A stretch of 64,000 bases of DNA. It comes from Roseateles subflavus (GTDB taxonomy: Bacteria; Pseudomonadota; Gammaproteobacteria; Burkholderiales; Burkholderiaceae_C). Below the pieces are notes generated by a model that was not told the origin of the DNA, did no database searches, and worked only from the letters and a program-made list of their open reading frames with translations. The stretch is from contig NZ_JASVDS010000003.1 in the NCBI RefSeq assembly GCF_030285365.1, positions 372,001 through 436,000 on the forward strand, read 5' to 3'. Shown piece after piece: positions 8,953 through 17,865 of this stretch. Position 1 is the first letter of the stretch; each line of letters opens with the position of its first letter. The position numbers were made by a program, and so were the translations under genes.

Positions 8953-10056
8953 TCAGGCCGCGCCGATGCCGGGCACCAGGCCCGAGGCCTGCCGCGCCTT
9001 GAGCTGCGCGGTGAAGTCGAGCATGCGCGTGATGCAGCCCTGCGCCTTCAGACGCGTGGCTTCCTCGACGCCGATCTCGCCGCTGCCCTGCTCCAGGCAG
9101 TCGATCACGCCCTGCAGGCCGTTCATGGCCATCCAGGGGCAGTGGGCGCAGCTCTTGCACGTGGCGCTGTTGCCGGCCGTGGGGGCCTCGATCAGCGTCT
9201 TGCCGGGCGCCAGCTGGCGCATGCGGTGCAGGATGCCGTTGTCGGTGGCGACGATGTACTCCTTCGCCGTGCCCTCGACCACCGCCTTGATGAGGGCCGA
9301 GGTGGAGCCCACCACATGCGCCTTCTCGACCACGCTCTTGGGCGACTCGGGGTGGACCAGGATCATGGCGTCGGGGTGCTGCTCGCGCAGCAGGTCGAGC
9401 TCCAGACCCTTGAACTCGTCGTGCACGATGCAGGCACCGTTCCACATGAGCATGTCGGCACCCGTCTGTTCCTGGATGTAGCGGCCGAGGTGGCGGTCCG
9501 GCGCCCAGAGGATCTTCTCGCCGCGGGCCTTGAGCTCGCTGACGATCTCGAGTGCGCAGGAGCTGGTGACCATCCAGTCGGCGCGGGCCTTCACGGCGGC
9601 GCTGGTGTTGGCGTAGACCACGACGGTGCGGTCCGGGTGGGCATCGCAGAAGGCGCTGAACTCGTCGGCCGGGCAGCCCAGGTCGAGCGAGCAGGTGGCG
9701 TCGAGGTCGGGCATCAGCACGCGCTTCTCGGGGCTGAGGATCTTGGCACTTTCGCCCATGAAGCGCACGCCGGCCACGATGAGGGTCTGCGCCGCGTGGT
9801 CGCGCCCGAAGCGGGCCATCTCCAGCGAGTCCGCCACGCAGCCGCCCGTCTCCAGTGCGAGGTCCTGCAGGTCGCCGTCCACGTAGTAGTGGGCCACCAG
9901 CACGGCGCCGCGGGCCTTCAGCAGCTCCGCCGCACGGGCCTTGAGCGCGGTGCGCTGGGTGCTCGTCAGGGGGGCCGGCACCTTGGCCCAGGCGTGGGCC
10001 GTGCAGCTTGCGCCGGCGGCGTCCTGGCGCGTGTAGTCAAACAGCTGTTGTTCCAT
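8953..10056 (-). CDS. nadA: Quinolinate synthase A
   Basis: NadA condenses iminoaspartate (from NadB) with dihydroxyacetone phosphate to quinolinate, using an oxygen-sensitive [4Fe-4S] cluster. The 367-residue product carries the three cluster cysteines C122 ([10 protein letters not shown]), C209 ([10 protein letters not shown]) and C306 ([10 protein letters not shown]). Each lies exactly nine residues later than its E. coli equivalent, so the N-terminus is about nine residues longer. The extra cysteines C300 and C303 form the usual C-x-x-C-x-x-C cluster at the end. nadC is not in the window. The start ATG lies directly after the tandem-repeat region. Confidence 0.95.
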   Translation of the reverse strand: MEQQLFDYTRQDAAGASCTAHAWAKVPAPLTSTQRTALKARAAELLKARGAVLVAHYYVDGDLQDLALETGGCVADSLEMARFGRDHAAQTLIVAGVRFMGESAKILSPEKRVLMPDLDATCSLDLGCPADEFSAFCDAHPDRTVVVYANTSAAVKARADWMVTSSCALEIVSELKARGEKILWAPDRHLGRYIQEQTGADMLMWNGACIVHDEFKGLELDLLREQHPDAMILVHPESPKSVVEKAHVVGSTSALIKAVVEGTAKEYIVATDNGILHRMRQLAPGKTLIEAPTAGNSATCKSCAHCPWMAMNGLQGVIDCLEQGSGEIGVEEATRLKAQGCITRMLDFTAQLKARQASGLVPGIGAA

Positions 10057-10130
10057 GCCGGGATTCTAGGTGGCGCTCCGCCCCCCTGCCGCGGCATGGC
10101 CTCTCCAGGGCAAGCCATGCCCAGAGGGCC

Positions 10131-10572
10131 CGGCAGCCGGCGTGGCCCCTTGAGAGGGCGTGCCTGCACTCGCCGCACGGACCCGACAAAGCGTGCTCGG
10201 CGCAGCCGGCACTCGCCCCGCGCGAACACCGCTGATCCGGCTCTGCCGGGCAGCCGGTGTTGCCTCCTTGAGAGGTGGTGCGCAGCGCCAGGGCGTGCCT
10301 TCAGTCGCCCCACGGACCCGACAAAGAGTGCTCGGCGAAGCCGGCACTCGCCCCGCACGAACGCCGCTGATCCGGCTTGGTCGGGCAGCCGGTGTTGCCC
10401 CCTTGAGAGGTGGTGCGCAGCGCCAGGGCGTGCCATCAGTCGCCCCACGGACCCGACAAAAGAGTGCTCGGCGCAGCCGGCACTCGCCCCGCGCGAACAC
10501 CGCTGATCCGGCTCTGCCGGGCAGCCGGTGTTGCCCCCTTGAGGGGGCGCGCGACAGCGCGTAGGGGGTGGT
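10131..10572. repeat. Three tandem 135-bp intergenic repeats plus a partial copy
   Basis: A near-identical unit starting CACGGACCCGACAAA occurs at 10176, 10311 and 10446, an exact 135-bp period; the third copy has one extra A and diverges after about 10548. A shortened, diverged copy precedes the array (10131-10175). Copies differ at only a few positions. Each unit includes CCGGCACTCGCCCCG and an imperfect palindrome around CCGGCT...CAGCCGG. The last copy ends in a GCCCCC-TTGA-GGGGGC hairpin (10533-10548). The open frames crossing the array are repeat-derived and have no family features, so I treat it as non-coding. It fills the 516-bp gap between nadA and the AraC gene. Confidence 0.93.
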
Positions 10573-11442
10573 TCAAGCCTCTGCGAAGAAGCGGCTCGGC
10601 GGCATGCCCACGGCCCGCGTGACCATCGCGGAGAAGGCGCTGGCGCTGGAGTAGCCCAGCTCGGCGGCGATCAGGTTCATGGGCTTCTTCTGCGCGGCCA
10701 GCTGCAGGGCATGGGCCAGCTGCAGCTGCTGGCGCCACTGGCTGAAGCTGGTGCCCAGCTCCTCGCGGAACAGGCGCGAGAGCGTGCGCGCGCTGGCACC
10801 GCATTCAGTGGCCCAGCCGTCGATGTCCGGGTGGCGGGCGGGCTCGGCCATCATGGTCTCGCAGAGGTGCCGCAGGCGCTTGTCGTGCGGCAGGCTCAGG
10901 CCCAGATGGAGGCTGCGGGCGCGGCGGAGCTCGTCGATCAGCAGCTGGCACAGGGCCTGCTCGCGGGCCTGGTCCAGTGGATGTTGCGACGGATGGCCCG
11001 GGCCGCTGTCGGGCTCGGTGGCCAGGGCCTGCAGCAGCTCGCGCATCAGCGGCGTCACCTCCAGCACCCGGCACTGCGCCCAGGCCTGCGGTCCGCCGGC
11101 CAGGCCCAGCTGGGTCACGGCGGACTCGTGCACGTACAGCGCGCGCATGTCGGCCCGCTCGACCGCGCTCACGGCGTGCACGGTGTGCGGCGGAATCCAC
11201 ACGGCTCGCGAGGGCGGGACCAGGTAGCTGTGGCTGCGCTGCGGGCCCTCGGTCTGCACCCGCACCGCGCCGACCATGGAAAAGGCCAGCTGCGCCCACT
11301 CGTGCTGGTGGGGCTGGATGTCCATCTGGTGCTCCATCCAGCGTGCCTTGGCCCGCAGCGGGCGCTCCGGGCTGGGCTTGAAGCGCTGCGGGTCCATCGG
11401 CGGCACGCTGCGGCGCTTGCTGGGGGACTTGAGCACGGTCAT
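10573..11442 (-). CDS. AraC family transcriptional regulator with N-terminal cupin
   Basis: A 289-residue regulator. Residues about 30-130 form a cupin-like sensor domain (QPHQHEWAQL and PPHTVHAV are typical), and the C-terminal 100 residues hold the two helix-turn-helix units of the AraC/XylS family (CGASARTLSRLFREELG, then AAELGYSSASAFSAM). It is divergent from the MFS transporter with only 69 bp between starts, so it very likely controls that gene, probably as an activator or ligand-dependent repressor. Its 3' end abuts the 135-bp repeats. The ligand cannot be read from the sequence. Confidence 0.88.
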   Translation of the reverse strand: MTVLKSPSKRRSVPPMDPQRFKPSPERPLRAKARWMEHQMDIQPHQHEWAQLAFSMVGAVRVQTEGPQRSHSYLVPPSRAVWIPPHTVHAVSAVERADMRALYVHESAVTQLGLAGGPQAWAQCRVLEVTPLMRELLQALATEPDSGPGHPSQHPLDQAREQALCQLLIDELRRARSLHLGLSLPHDKRLRHLCETMMAEPARHPDIDGWATECGASARTLSRLFREELGTSFSQWRQQLQLAHALQLAAQKKPMNLIAAELGYSSASAFSAMVTRAVGMPPSRFFAEA

Positions 11443-11511
11443 GGCTGAAATTCGAAAGAATCTGTCAGCCTATCGTAACTGCGCCGCCCCGGCCCTGCCT
11501 ACATTGGGGCC

Positions 11512-12768
11512 ATGAATTCCGCAGTCCTCCCCAAGCACCCCGCCGACAGCGCGCGGGGCGACCTCGGCACCATCAGCCTGATCGGCCTGGCGCATGGCAC
11601 CAGCCACTTCTTCCACATGCTGCTGCCGCCGCTGTTCCCGGTCTTCATCCGGGAGTTCGGGCTGAGCTACTCGGAGCTGGGCCTGCTCGTGACCACCTTC
11701 TTCGTGATCTCCGGCATCGGTCAGGCGCTGGCGGGCTTCCTCGTGGACCGCACCGGCGCGCGCCCCGTGCTGTTTGCGGCCCTGAGCTGCTTCGTGCTGG
11801 CGTCCATCGCGGCGGGCACGGCCCATGGCTTTGCCGGCCTGATGCTGGCCGCGGCGCTCGCCGGCCTGGGCAACTCGCCCTTCCATCCGGTGGACTTCAC
11901 CATCCTCAACAAGCGTGTCTCGCCGCCGCGCCTGGGCCATGCCTTCTCGGTGCACGGCATCTCGGGCAACCTCGGCTGGGCGGGCGCGCCGGTCTTCCTG
12001 ATCGGCCTGTCGGAGCTCACCGGCCAGTGGCGCCTGGCCTATGTCGGGACGGCGCTGCTGGCGCTTGCCGTGATGGCGCTGCTGCTGTGGCAGCGCGAGG
12101 CCATCGACGACCGCCAGGGAAGCTGGTCCCATGAGAAGCCCGGCCACGCGGCCGCGGCGGTCAAGGAAGAGCATCCGCTGGCCTTCCTGCGCCTGCCCTC
12201 GGTGTGGCTGTGCTTCTCGTTCTTCTTCTTCACGACCGCTGCGCTCACGGCGATCCAGAGTTTCGCGAGCCCGGCGCTGGCGGCCATGTACGGCATCACC
12301 GTGCGCTCCACGGCCTTCGTCGTGACGGGCTACATGCTGGCCGGCGCGGTGGGCATGGTCGTCGGCGGCTTCGTCGTGGCACGGGGCGGACGCCTGGAGC
12401 GCACCATCGCCTTTGCCATGGCCGGCGCCGCCGCGGCCCTGTGCCTCACGGCCACGGGCTGGCTGCCGGTGGGCCCGGCGCTGGTCGTGGCCTCGCTGGC
12501 CGGCTTCGGCACCGGCCTGGCGGGCCCCTCGCGGGACATGCTCATCAAGCGCGCCGCGCCCCCGGGCGCCACCGGTCGCGTCTACGGCATGGTCTATTCG
12601 GGCCTGGACATCGGCTTCGCGCTGGCGGCGCCCGTCTTCGGCGCGCTGATGGACCACGGGCAGACCCACGGCATCTTCTACGGCGCGGCGCTCGCCCTGC
12701 TGATGGGCATCGGCGCGGCCACGCTGGTTGGGCAGGCGCGCGGGCGGGCGGCCGCGGTCGCGGCCTGA
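11512..12768 (+). CDS. MFS transporter
   Basis: A 418-residue inner-membrane transporter with about twelve hydrophobic helices in two halves, the second starting after a cytoplasmic loop near residues 205-220. The stretch GNSPFHPVDF in helix 4 and HGISGNLGWA in helix 5 recall the fosmidomycin-resistance (Fsr-like) branch of the major facilitator superfamily, but this is a resemblance only. Divergent pairing with an AraC regulator suggests inducible export or uptake of a small molecule. The TPP enzyme follows 82 bp downstream on the same strand, with a long imperfect hairpin between them. Confidence 0.83.
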   Translation: MNSAVLPKHPADSARGDLGTISLIGLAHGTSHFFHMLLPPLFPVFIREFGLSYSELGLLVTTFFVISGIGQALAGFLVDRTGARPVLFAALSCFVLASIAAGTAHGFAGLMLAAALAGLGNSPFHPVDFTILNKRVSPPRLGHAFSVHGISGNLGWAGAPVFLIGLSELTGQWRLAYVGTALLALAVMALLLWQREAIDDRQGSWSHEKPGHAAAAVKEEHPLAFLRLPSVWLCFSFFFFTTAALTAIQSFASPALAAMYGITVRSTAFVVTGYMLAGAVGMVVGGFVVARGGRLERTIAFAMAGAAAALCLTATGWLPVGPALVVASLAGFGTGLAGPSRDMLIKRAAPPGATGRVYGMVYSGLDIGFALAAPVFGALMDHGQTHGIFYGAALALLMGIGAATLVGQARGRAAAVAA

Positions 12769-12787
12769 ACGGCCATCGCTAGGGAAA

Positions 12788-12833
12788 GCCCCGAAGCAGC
12801 CCTTGCAACAGCGCAAGGCTGCCTTCGCGGGGC
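12788..12833 (+). terminator. Long imperfect hairpin between the MFS and TPP-enzyme genes
   Basis: The arms GCCCCGAAGCAGCCCTTGC (12788-12806) and GCAAGGCTGCCTTCGCGGGGC (12813-12833) pair over about 18 bp with small bulges around a 6-nt loop. There is no T-run after it, so it is either a weak terminator or an mRNA-processing hairpin that uncouples the transporter from the downstream gene, whose ATG lies only 18 bp further on. Confidence 0.5.
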
Positions 12834-12850
12834 GGCGCTACAGTCGCCCA

Positions 12851-14575
12851 ATGACGAACCCCGCATCTCCTCAAGCTGTATCGCGCCTTGCCGGCCACGC
12901 GCTGGTCGAGGCCCTGGTCGAACAAGGCGTCACCGATGCCTTCGGCGTTCCCGGCGAGAGCTACCTCGCCGTGCTGGATGGCTTCCACGAGCACCGCGAG
13001 CGCATCCGCTTCGTGGCCTGCCGGCAGGAGGGCGGGGCCGCCTTCATGGCCGAGGCGCAGGGCAAGCTGAGCGGCCGGCCGGGCATCTGCTTCGTGACCC
13101 GGGGCCCCGGCGCCACCAATGCCAGCATCGGCCTGCACACGGCCTTCCAGGACTCGACGCCGATGATCCTCTTCATCGGCCAGGTCGCCAGCGACCAGCG
13201 TGACCGCGAGGCCTTCCAGGAGGTGGACTACCGCCAGATGTTCGGCCCGGGCACGCTGGGCATGGCCAAGTGGGTGGGCGAGGTGCAGGACGCCGAGCGC
13301 CTGCCGGAGTACGTCGCGCGCGCCTTCCACACCGCGATGCAGGGCCGTCCCGGGCCCGTCGTGCTCGTGCTGCCCGAGGACATGCTGACGCAGAAGATCG
13401 GCGCCCCGATCCTCCCGCGCGTGCGTGTGGCCGAGGCCGCGCCCAGCCCCGCGGCGCTGGCCGAGCTGCGCGAGCGCCTGGCGGCGGCGAAGCGCCCCTT
13501 CGTGATCGCCGGTGGGGGCGGCTGGACGCCCGAGAGCACCGCCGCGCTGCAGCAGTTCGCTGAAGGCTGGCAGCTGCCCGTGGGCTGCGCCTTCCGCTTC
13601 CAGGATCTCTTTGACAACCACCATCCGCTCTATGCCGGCGACGTCGGCATCGGCATCAATCCGAAGCTGGCGCAGCGCGTGCGCGAGGCGGACCTGATCG
13701 TCGCCATCGGCCCGCGCCTGGGCGAGATGACCACCGGCGGCTACACGCTGCTGCAGGCGCCGCTGCCGGACCAGGACCTCATCCACATCCATGCCGGCGC
13801 CGAGGAGCTGGGGCGCGTCTACGCCGCCGAGCTCATGATCAACGCCAGCATGCGCTGCGCCGCACCGGCCCTGGCCGCCCTGACACCGCCGGCCTCCTGC
13901 GCCTGGACCGAATGGGCGCAGGCCGCGCATGCCGACTACGAGGCCAATCTCGTCGCTCAGCCGGTCGTGCCGCTGGACATGGCGGCGGTGGTGAAGACCC
14001 TCTCGCGGCAGCTGCCCGAGGGCACCGTCTTCACGAACGGCGCCGGCAACTACAGCGGCTGGCTGCACCGGTTCCACCGCTACACCGGCCTGCACCGGCA
14101 CGGTCGCACGCAGCTCGCACCGACCAGCGGGGCCATGGGCTACGGCCTGCCGGCGGCGGTGGCGGCCGCGCTGCTGCAGTCGCGCTGGGTGGTCAACATC
14201 GCGGGCGATGGCGACTTCCTCATGAACGGCCAGGAGCTGGCCACGGCCACCGGCTATGGGGCCCGCAAGCTGCTGTGCGTGGTGGTGGACAACGGCACCT
14301 ACGGCACGATCCGCATGCACCAGGAGCGCGAGTACCCCGGGCGTGTCTCGGGCAGCGACCTCTACAACCCCGACTTCGCCGCGCTGGCCCAGGCCTATGG
14401 CTGGGCCGCTCACCGCGTCGAGACGACCGAGGACTTCGAGCCCGCGCTGCGCGCCGCCCTCGTCGAGGAGCGCCCCACGCTCCTGCACCTGCGCCTCTCC
14501 AGCGACGTGTCGACGAGCCGCAGCACGCTCACCGCGATCCGCGAGGCGGCCCGGCAGCGCCTGGGCGAGGGCTGA
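12851..14575 (+). CDS. Thiamine pyrophosphate enzyme, acetolactate synthase-like
   Basis: A 574-residue TPP-dependent enzyme with the usual three domains. The N-terminal PYR domain has the catalytic glutamate in FGVPGESYL (near residue 36), followed by a central domain. The C-terminal PP domain has the metal/TPP motif GDGDFLMNGQE...VVVDNGTYG. It resembles acetolactate synthase large subunits, but no small regulatory subunit gene is nearby. It may instead be a catabolic ALS, oxalyl-CoA decarboxylase-like or benzoylformate decarboxylase-like enzyme. The ATG at 12851 was chosen over longer in-frame starts that would run through the upstream hairpin. It is followed by a small S4-domain gene 34 bp downstream. 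Confidence 0.85.
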   Translation: MTNPASPQAVSRLAGHALVEALVEQGVTDAFGVPGESYLAVLDGFHEHRERIRFVACRQEGGAAFMAEAQGKLSGRPGICFVTRGPGATNASIGLHTAFQDSTPMILFIGQVASDQRDREAFQEVDYRQMFGPGTLGMAKWVGEVQDAERLPEYVARAFHTAMQGRPGPVVLVLPEDMLTQKIGAPILPRVRVAEAAPSPAALAELRERLAAAKRPFVIAGGGGWTPESTAALQQFAEGWQLPVGCAFRFQDLFDNHHPLYAGDVGIGINPKLAQRVREADLIVAIGPRLGEMTTGGYTLLQAPLPDQDLIHIHAGAEELGRVYAAELMINASMRCAAPALAALTPPASCAWTEWAQAAHADYEANLVAQPVVPLDMAAVVKTLSRQLPEGTVFTNGAGNYSGWLHRFHRYTGLHRHGRTQLAPTSGAMGYGLPAAVAAALLQSRWVVNIAGDGDFLMNGQELATATGYGARKLLCVVVDNGTYGTIRMHQEREYPGRVSGSDLYNPDFAALAQAYGWAAHRVETTEDFEPALRAALVEERPTLLHLRLSSDVSTSRSTLTAIREAARQRLGEG

Positions 14576-14609
14576 CGAGGCGCTCGCCGCACTCTGGGAC
14601 AATGCCGAC

Positions 14610-14825
14610 ATGAACGACATCGAATTCCAACTGCGCGGCGAGTACATCGAGCTGGACAAGCTGCTCAAGGCCACCGGCATCGCCGGCAGCGGCGGCCAGG
14701 CCCGCGTGATGATCACGGACGGCCTCGTCACCGTGGACGGCCAGCCCGAGCATCGCAAGACAGCCAAGATCCGGGCGGGCCAGCGCGTGAGCGCGCAGGG
14801 TCAGGATGTCCGCGTCGTGGCCTGA
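14610..14825 (+). CDS. Small S4-domain RNA-binding protein (YbcJ-like)
   Basis: A 71-residue protein consisting of one S4 RNA-binding fold: YIELDKLLKATGIAGSGG, then ITDGLVTVDGQ and the closing beta-strand AGQRVSAQG. It is of the same type as E. coli YbcJ, a small S4 protein thought to bind structured RNA such as rRNA or tRNA. It sits 34 bp after the TPP enzyme and 24 bp before the RraA-like gene, so all three may be co-transcribed. No function is demonstrated for the family beyond RNA binding. Confidence 0.85.
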   Translation: MNDIEFQLRGEYIELDKLLKATGIAGSGGQARVMITDGLVTVDGQPEHRKTAKIRAGQRVSAQGQDVRVVA

Positions 14826-14849
14826 ACCCCTTCGCCCACCGGAGCCGCC

Positions 14850-15344
14850 ATGGACTTCAGCACCTGTGACATCTGCGACCGCTTCAAGGGCGACAGCAGC
14901 GGCGCGCTGCGCGTCCTGCCTGGCGGGCGCTACCTGAGCTATGGCGGCCGCCAGCGCTTCGCCGGCCCGATCAGCACCGTGCGCTGCCTGGACGACAACA
15001 GCGCGGTCAAGGCGGCCGTCGAGTCCCCGGGCCAGGGGCGGGTGCTGGTGGTGGACGGCGGCGCATCCACGCAGCGTGCGCTGCTGGGCGGCAACCTGGC
15101 CGCCGCCGCCGCGCGCAACGGCTGGGCCGGCCTCGTGATCCATGGCTGCGTGCGCGACCGCGCCGAGCTGCGCGCTGCCGGGGTCGGCATCCTGGCACTG
15201 GGCCATGTGCCGCTGCCCACGGATCGCCAGGGCCAGGGCTCGACCGACGTGACGCTGCAGCTGCATGGCCTGGTGCTGCGCCCCGGCGAGTGGCTCTACG
15301 CCGACGAGGACGGCTGCGTGGTCCTGCCCCAGCGCCTGGACTGA
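14850..15344 (+). CDS. rraA: RraA-family protein (RNase E regulator-like / HMG aldolase fold)
   Basis: A 164-residue RraA-family protein. Members either bind RNase E and inhibit it or act as metal-dependent 4-hydroxy-4-methyl-2-oxoglutarate aldolases. The signature GGNLAAAAARNGWAGLVIHG (80-99) is followed by CVRD with R102 and D103, the residues that bind substrate and metal in the aldolase branch, so catalysis remains possible. The length matches E. coli RraA (161). Neighbourhood with a small S4 RNA-binding protein leans towards RNA metabolism, but that is weak evidence. Downstream lie a C11 run and GC-rich short repeats. Confidence 0.85.
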   Translation: MDFSTCDICDRFKGDSSGALRVLPGGRYLSYGGRQRFAGPISTVRCLDDNSAVKAAVESPGQGRVLVVDGGASTQRALLGGNLAAAAARNGWAGLVIHGCVRDRAELRAAGVGILALGHVPLPTDRQGQGSTDVTLQLHGLVLRPGEWLYADEDGCVVLPQRLD

Positions 15345-15345
15345 A

Positions 15346-15411
15346 CCCCCCCCCCCGGCGCGGGTGCGGGTGCAGGTGCTGGCGCGGGTGCTGGCGCGGG
15401 TGCGTGCCGGC
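15346..15411. repeat. C11 homopolymer and GGCGCGGGTGCT short repeats
   Basis: An uninterrupted run of eleven C (15346-15356) is followed by degenerate repeats of GCGGGTGC/GGTGCTGGCGCG (15360-15410), with two adjacent 12-bp units GGCGCGGGTGCT and GGCGCGGGTGCG. They lie between the convergent rraA and GGDEF-EAL genes and just outside both reading frames. Confidence 0.85.
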
Positions 15412-17589
15412 TCAGGCCTGGCGTGCGGTGGTGGCGCCCTGCTGCTGCCACAGCCAGGCGCTCATCGCCGCCGGATCCATGGGCCGACCGAACAGCCAGC
15501 CCTGGCCGATCTGGCAGCCCAGGCGCAGCAGCGTCTCGCGCTGGGCCTCGGTCTCCACGCCTTCCGCCACCACACTCAGGTCCAGCGCCTGGCCGATGCT
15601 GATGACGGCGCTCGCGAGGGCGCGGTCGTCGGGGTCGGTGTCGAGGTCGTGCACGAAGCTCTTGTCCAGCTTGACCTCCGACACCGGCAGCCGCTTGAGA
15701 TAGCTGAGGCTTGAGTAGCCCGTGCCGAAGTCATCCACCGACAGCCGCACGCCCATCGCATCCAGCGCCTGCAGCTGCTCGCGCGGGCGGCCGCTTTCGT
15801 CCAGCATCAGGCGCTCGGTGACCTCCAGCGTCAGCTGCGAGGCCTGCAGGCCGTTGCGCTGCAACTGCTGCTGGACGTGGGCCGCGACGTCATCCTGCAC
15901 GAAGCGCAGCGCCGAGACGTTGACGGACACGTTCAGGCCCTGCAGGCCCTCGGCCTGCCAGTCACGCAGCTGGCGGCAGGCGGCCTCGAGGACCCAGGCA
16001 TCCAGGGCGTTGATCAGCCCGCACTCCTCGGCGACGGGAATGAAGCGGTCCGGCGGCACCCAGCCTCGCGTCGGATGTGGCCAGCGCAGCAACGCCTCCA
16101 TGCCCAGCATGCGCCGATCGGCCAGTGCCAACTTGGGCTGGAAGTGCAGCTCCAGCCGGCCCGTGTTCAGGGCCTGGCGCAGCTCGGACTCCAGCGTCAG
16201 CCGCTCGTCCAGCGACTGGTTCATCGAGGCCAGGAAGTAGCGGCTGCAGTTGCGGCCCGCCTGCTTGGCCTCGTACATGGCGATGTCGGCGTTCTTGAGC
16301 AGCGGCTCGAAGCTCTGGCCGTCGTCGGGGCAGGTGCTGATGCCGATGCTCGCGCTGAGGTTGAGGTGCACGCCGCTGGCCAGCTGCACCGGCGCGGCCA
16401 GCGCTGCGTGGAGCTTCTGCGCGACGTGCATCGCGTCCAGCGCGTGGCAGCCGGGCAGCATCAGCACGAACTCGTCGCCGCCCAGGCGGGCGAGGGTGTC
16501 GGTGTCGCGCAGCGCGCTGCCCAGGCGGCGGGCGGCCTCGCGCAGCACCTCGTCGCCGGCGGCGTGGCCCAGGGAATCGTTGACGGTCTTGAAGCGGTCG
16601 AGGTCCAGCAACAGCAGGGACGAAGGCTGCTCCAGGCGCAGCGACATCTGCAGCGCCTGCTGGGCCCGGTCCGTGAAGAGCGTGCGGTTGGGCAGGCCGG
16701 TGACGCTGTCGTAGTAGGCCAGGCGCTCGATCTCGCGCTGGCTCTCCTCGTGTTGCAGCGCGAGCTGGCACAGCTGCGCGCAGGCCTCGACCGTGCGCCG
16801 ATGGAAGGGCGCGACGCAGCGGACCTCGCGGTAGTAGAGCGCGAAGGTCGCGCCCACATGGCCGTCGGGCAGGAAGATGGGCGTGGACCAGCAGGCCGCC
16901 AGGCCGAAGGCCGTCGCCAGGGGGCGGAACGGCTCCCACAGCCAGTCGCTGGCGATGTCCCGCACCTCCACGGGCTCGCGCCGCCAGGCGGCCGTCCCGC
17001 AGCTGCCGGCCTGCGGGCCGATGGGGACACCGTCGATCGCGGCGCTGAAGGCCGCGGGCAGGCTGGGCGCGGCCAGCGGATGGACGCGCCCTTCGCGGTC
17101 CACGGCCAGCACGCTGCAGATCACGCTGGGATCGAGCGCCTCCACGCGCCGGCACAGCAGGTCCATCACCACCTGCAGCGGCCGGCCCGAGGCCACGGCT
17201 TCGAGCACTTCGCGCTGGAGGATGTCGATGGCATGGCGCTCGCGCCGTTCGTCCAGCGGCGTGAGGACCAGCGCCAGCAGCCCGTTGCGGCCGTCACCGT
17301 CCAGCGCACGCAGCTGGCCCTCGACCTGCAGGCTGGTGCCGTCGCTGCGCCGCAGGGTCAGCGGGCGCAGGGCCGGCAGGTCATTGAACCAGTCGTGCCA
17401 CTGGGCGGCGTCGAGGCCATGCACGCAGTCGAGCAGCGAGCGGGCGCTGCCGACCCAATGCTCAAAGGCGGTGCTGCGGCGTTCGATGCGGGCTTGCGCA
17501 TCCACCCAGGCGACCCCGATGCCGGCGGCCTCCAAGGTCTGCTCCAGCAGATGCCCGGACGGCGGCACGGGCTGCACGGTAGCTGTCAT
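15412..17589 (-). CDS. PAS-GAF-GGDEF-EAL cyclic-di-GMP signalling protein
   Basis: A 725-residue cytosolic protein with a PAS-like N-terminal domain (1-115), a GAF-like sensor (about 130-285), a GGDEF domain (290-455) and an EAL domain (465-720). GGDEF is intact at 370-374 and preceded five residues earlier by an RDTD inhibitory site. EAL is intact at 498-500 (MEALLRW) and DDFGTGYSSLSYL is conserved. Both diguanylate cyclase and phosphodiesterase activity are therefore possible. The ATG at 17589 was preferred because AGGGAGAA lies 6-13 bp upstream; a longer frame has no ribosome site. It is one of two GGDEF genes in the window, and c-di-GMP commonly tunes the type IV pili controlled by the Pil-Chp cluster. 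Confidence 0.93.
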   Translation of the reverse strand: MTATVQPVPPSGHLLEQTLEAAGIGVAWVDAQARIERRSTAFEHWVGSARSLLDCVHGLDAAQWHDWFNDLPALRPLTLRRSDGTSLQVEGQLRALDGDGRNGLLALVLTPLDERRERHAIDILQREVLEAVASGRPLQVVMDLLCRRVEALDPSVICSVLAVDREGRVHPLAAPSLPAAFSAAIDGVPIGPQAGSCGTAAWRREPVEVRDIASDWLWEPFRPLATAFGLAACWSTPIFLPDGHVGATFALYYREVRCVAPFHRRTVEACAQLCQLALQHEESQREIERLAYYDSVTGLPNRTLFTDRAQQALQMSLRLEQPSSLLLLDLDRFKTVNDSLGHAAGDEVLREAARRLGSALRDTDTLARLGGDEFVLMLPGCHALDAMHVAQKLHAALAAPVQLASGVHLNLSASIGISTCPDDGQSFEPLLKNADIAMYEAKQAGRNCSRYFLASMNQSLDERLTLESELRQALNTGRLELHFQPKLALADRRMLGMEALLRWPHPTRGWVPPDRFIPVAEECGLINALDAWVLEAACRQLRDWQAEGLQGLNVSVNVSALRFVQDDVAAHVQQQLQRNGLQASQLTLEVTERLMLDESGRPREQLQALDAMGVRLSVDDFGTGYSSLSYLKRLPVSEVKLDKSFVHDLDTDPDDRALASAVISIGQALDLSVVAEGVETEAQRETLLRLGCQIGQGWLFGRPMDPAAMSAWLWQQQGATTARQA

Positions 17590-17865
17590 GGCGTTTCTCC
17601 CTGGCCAATTCCGTCGATTGTGCAAGGGGGGCGCCTGAGCATGGCGTGATGTGTATCAAGAGACCCACGGCCGCGATTCCCCTTGCCGGCGACGGCATCG
17701 GCCGGACCGTGATCCACCGCACGCTCGGGCGCGCCGGGGCCTCATGGAGGACGTGGCGCCGGCGGGCGGCAGTCGGGCGCGGGGGTGGAGGGAGTGGGAG
17801 GGAGCGGGGGAGGGGCTAGGGGCAAGCGCATCGCTCGCCGATCCGCGGCCGTGCAGCTCGGCGGC

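Noticed and set aside
10066-10564. Small overlapping frames on both strands in the 135-bp repeats
   Set aside because: Their products repeat only because the DNA repeats; no ribosome sites and no family features.
10131-10572. The repeats as a CRISPR array
   Set aside because: The period is 135 bp with no short repeat/unique spacer pattern, and no cas genes are nearby.
17640-17865. A purine-rich tract and short open frames between the flavin reductase and GGDEF-EAL genes
   Set aside because: No ribosome site, family similarity or hairpin was found; treated as intergenic.
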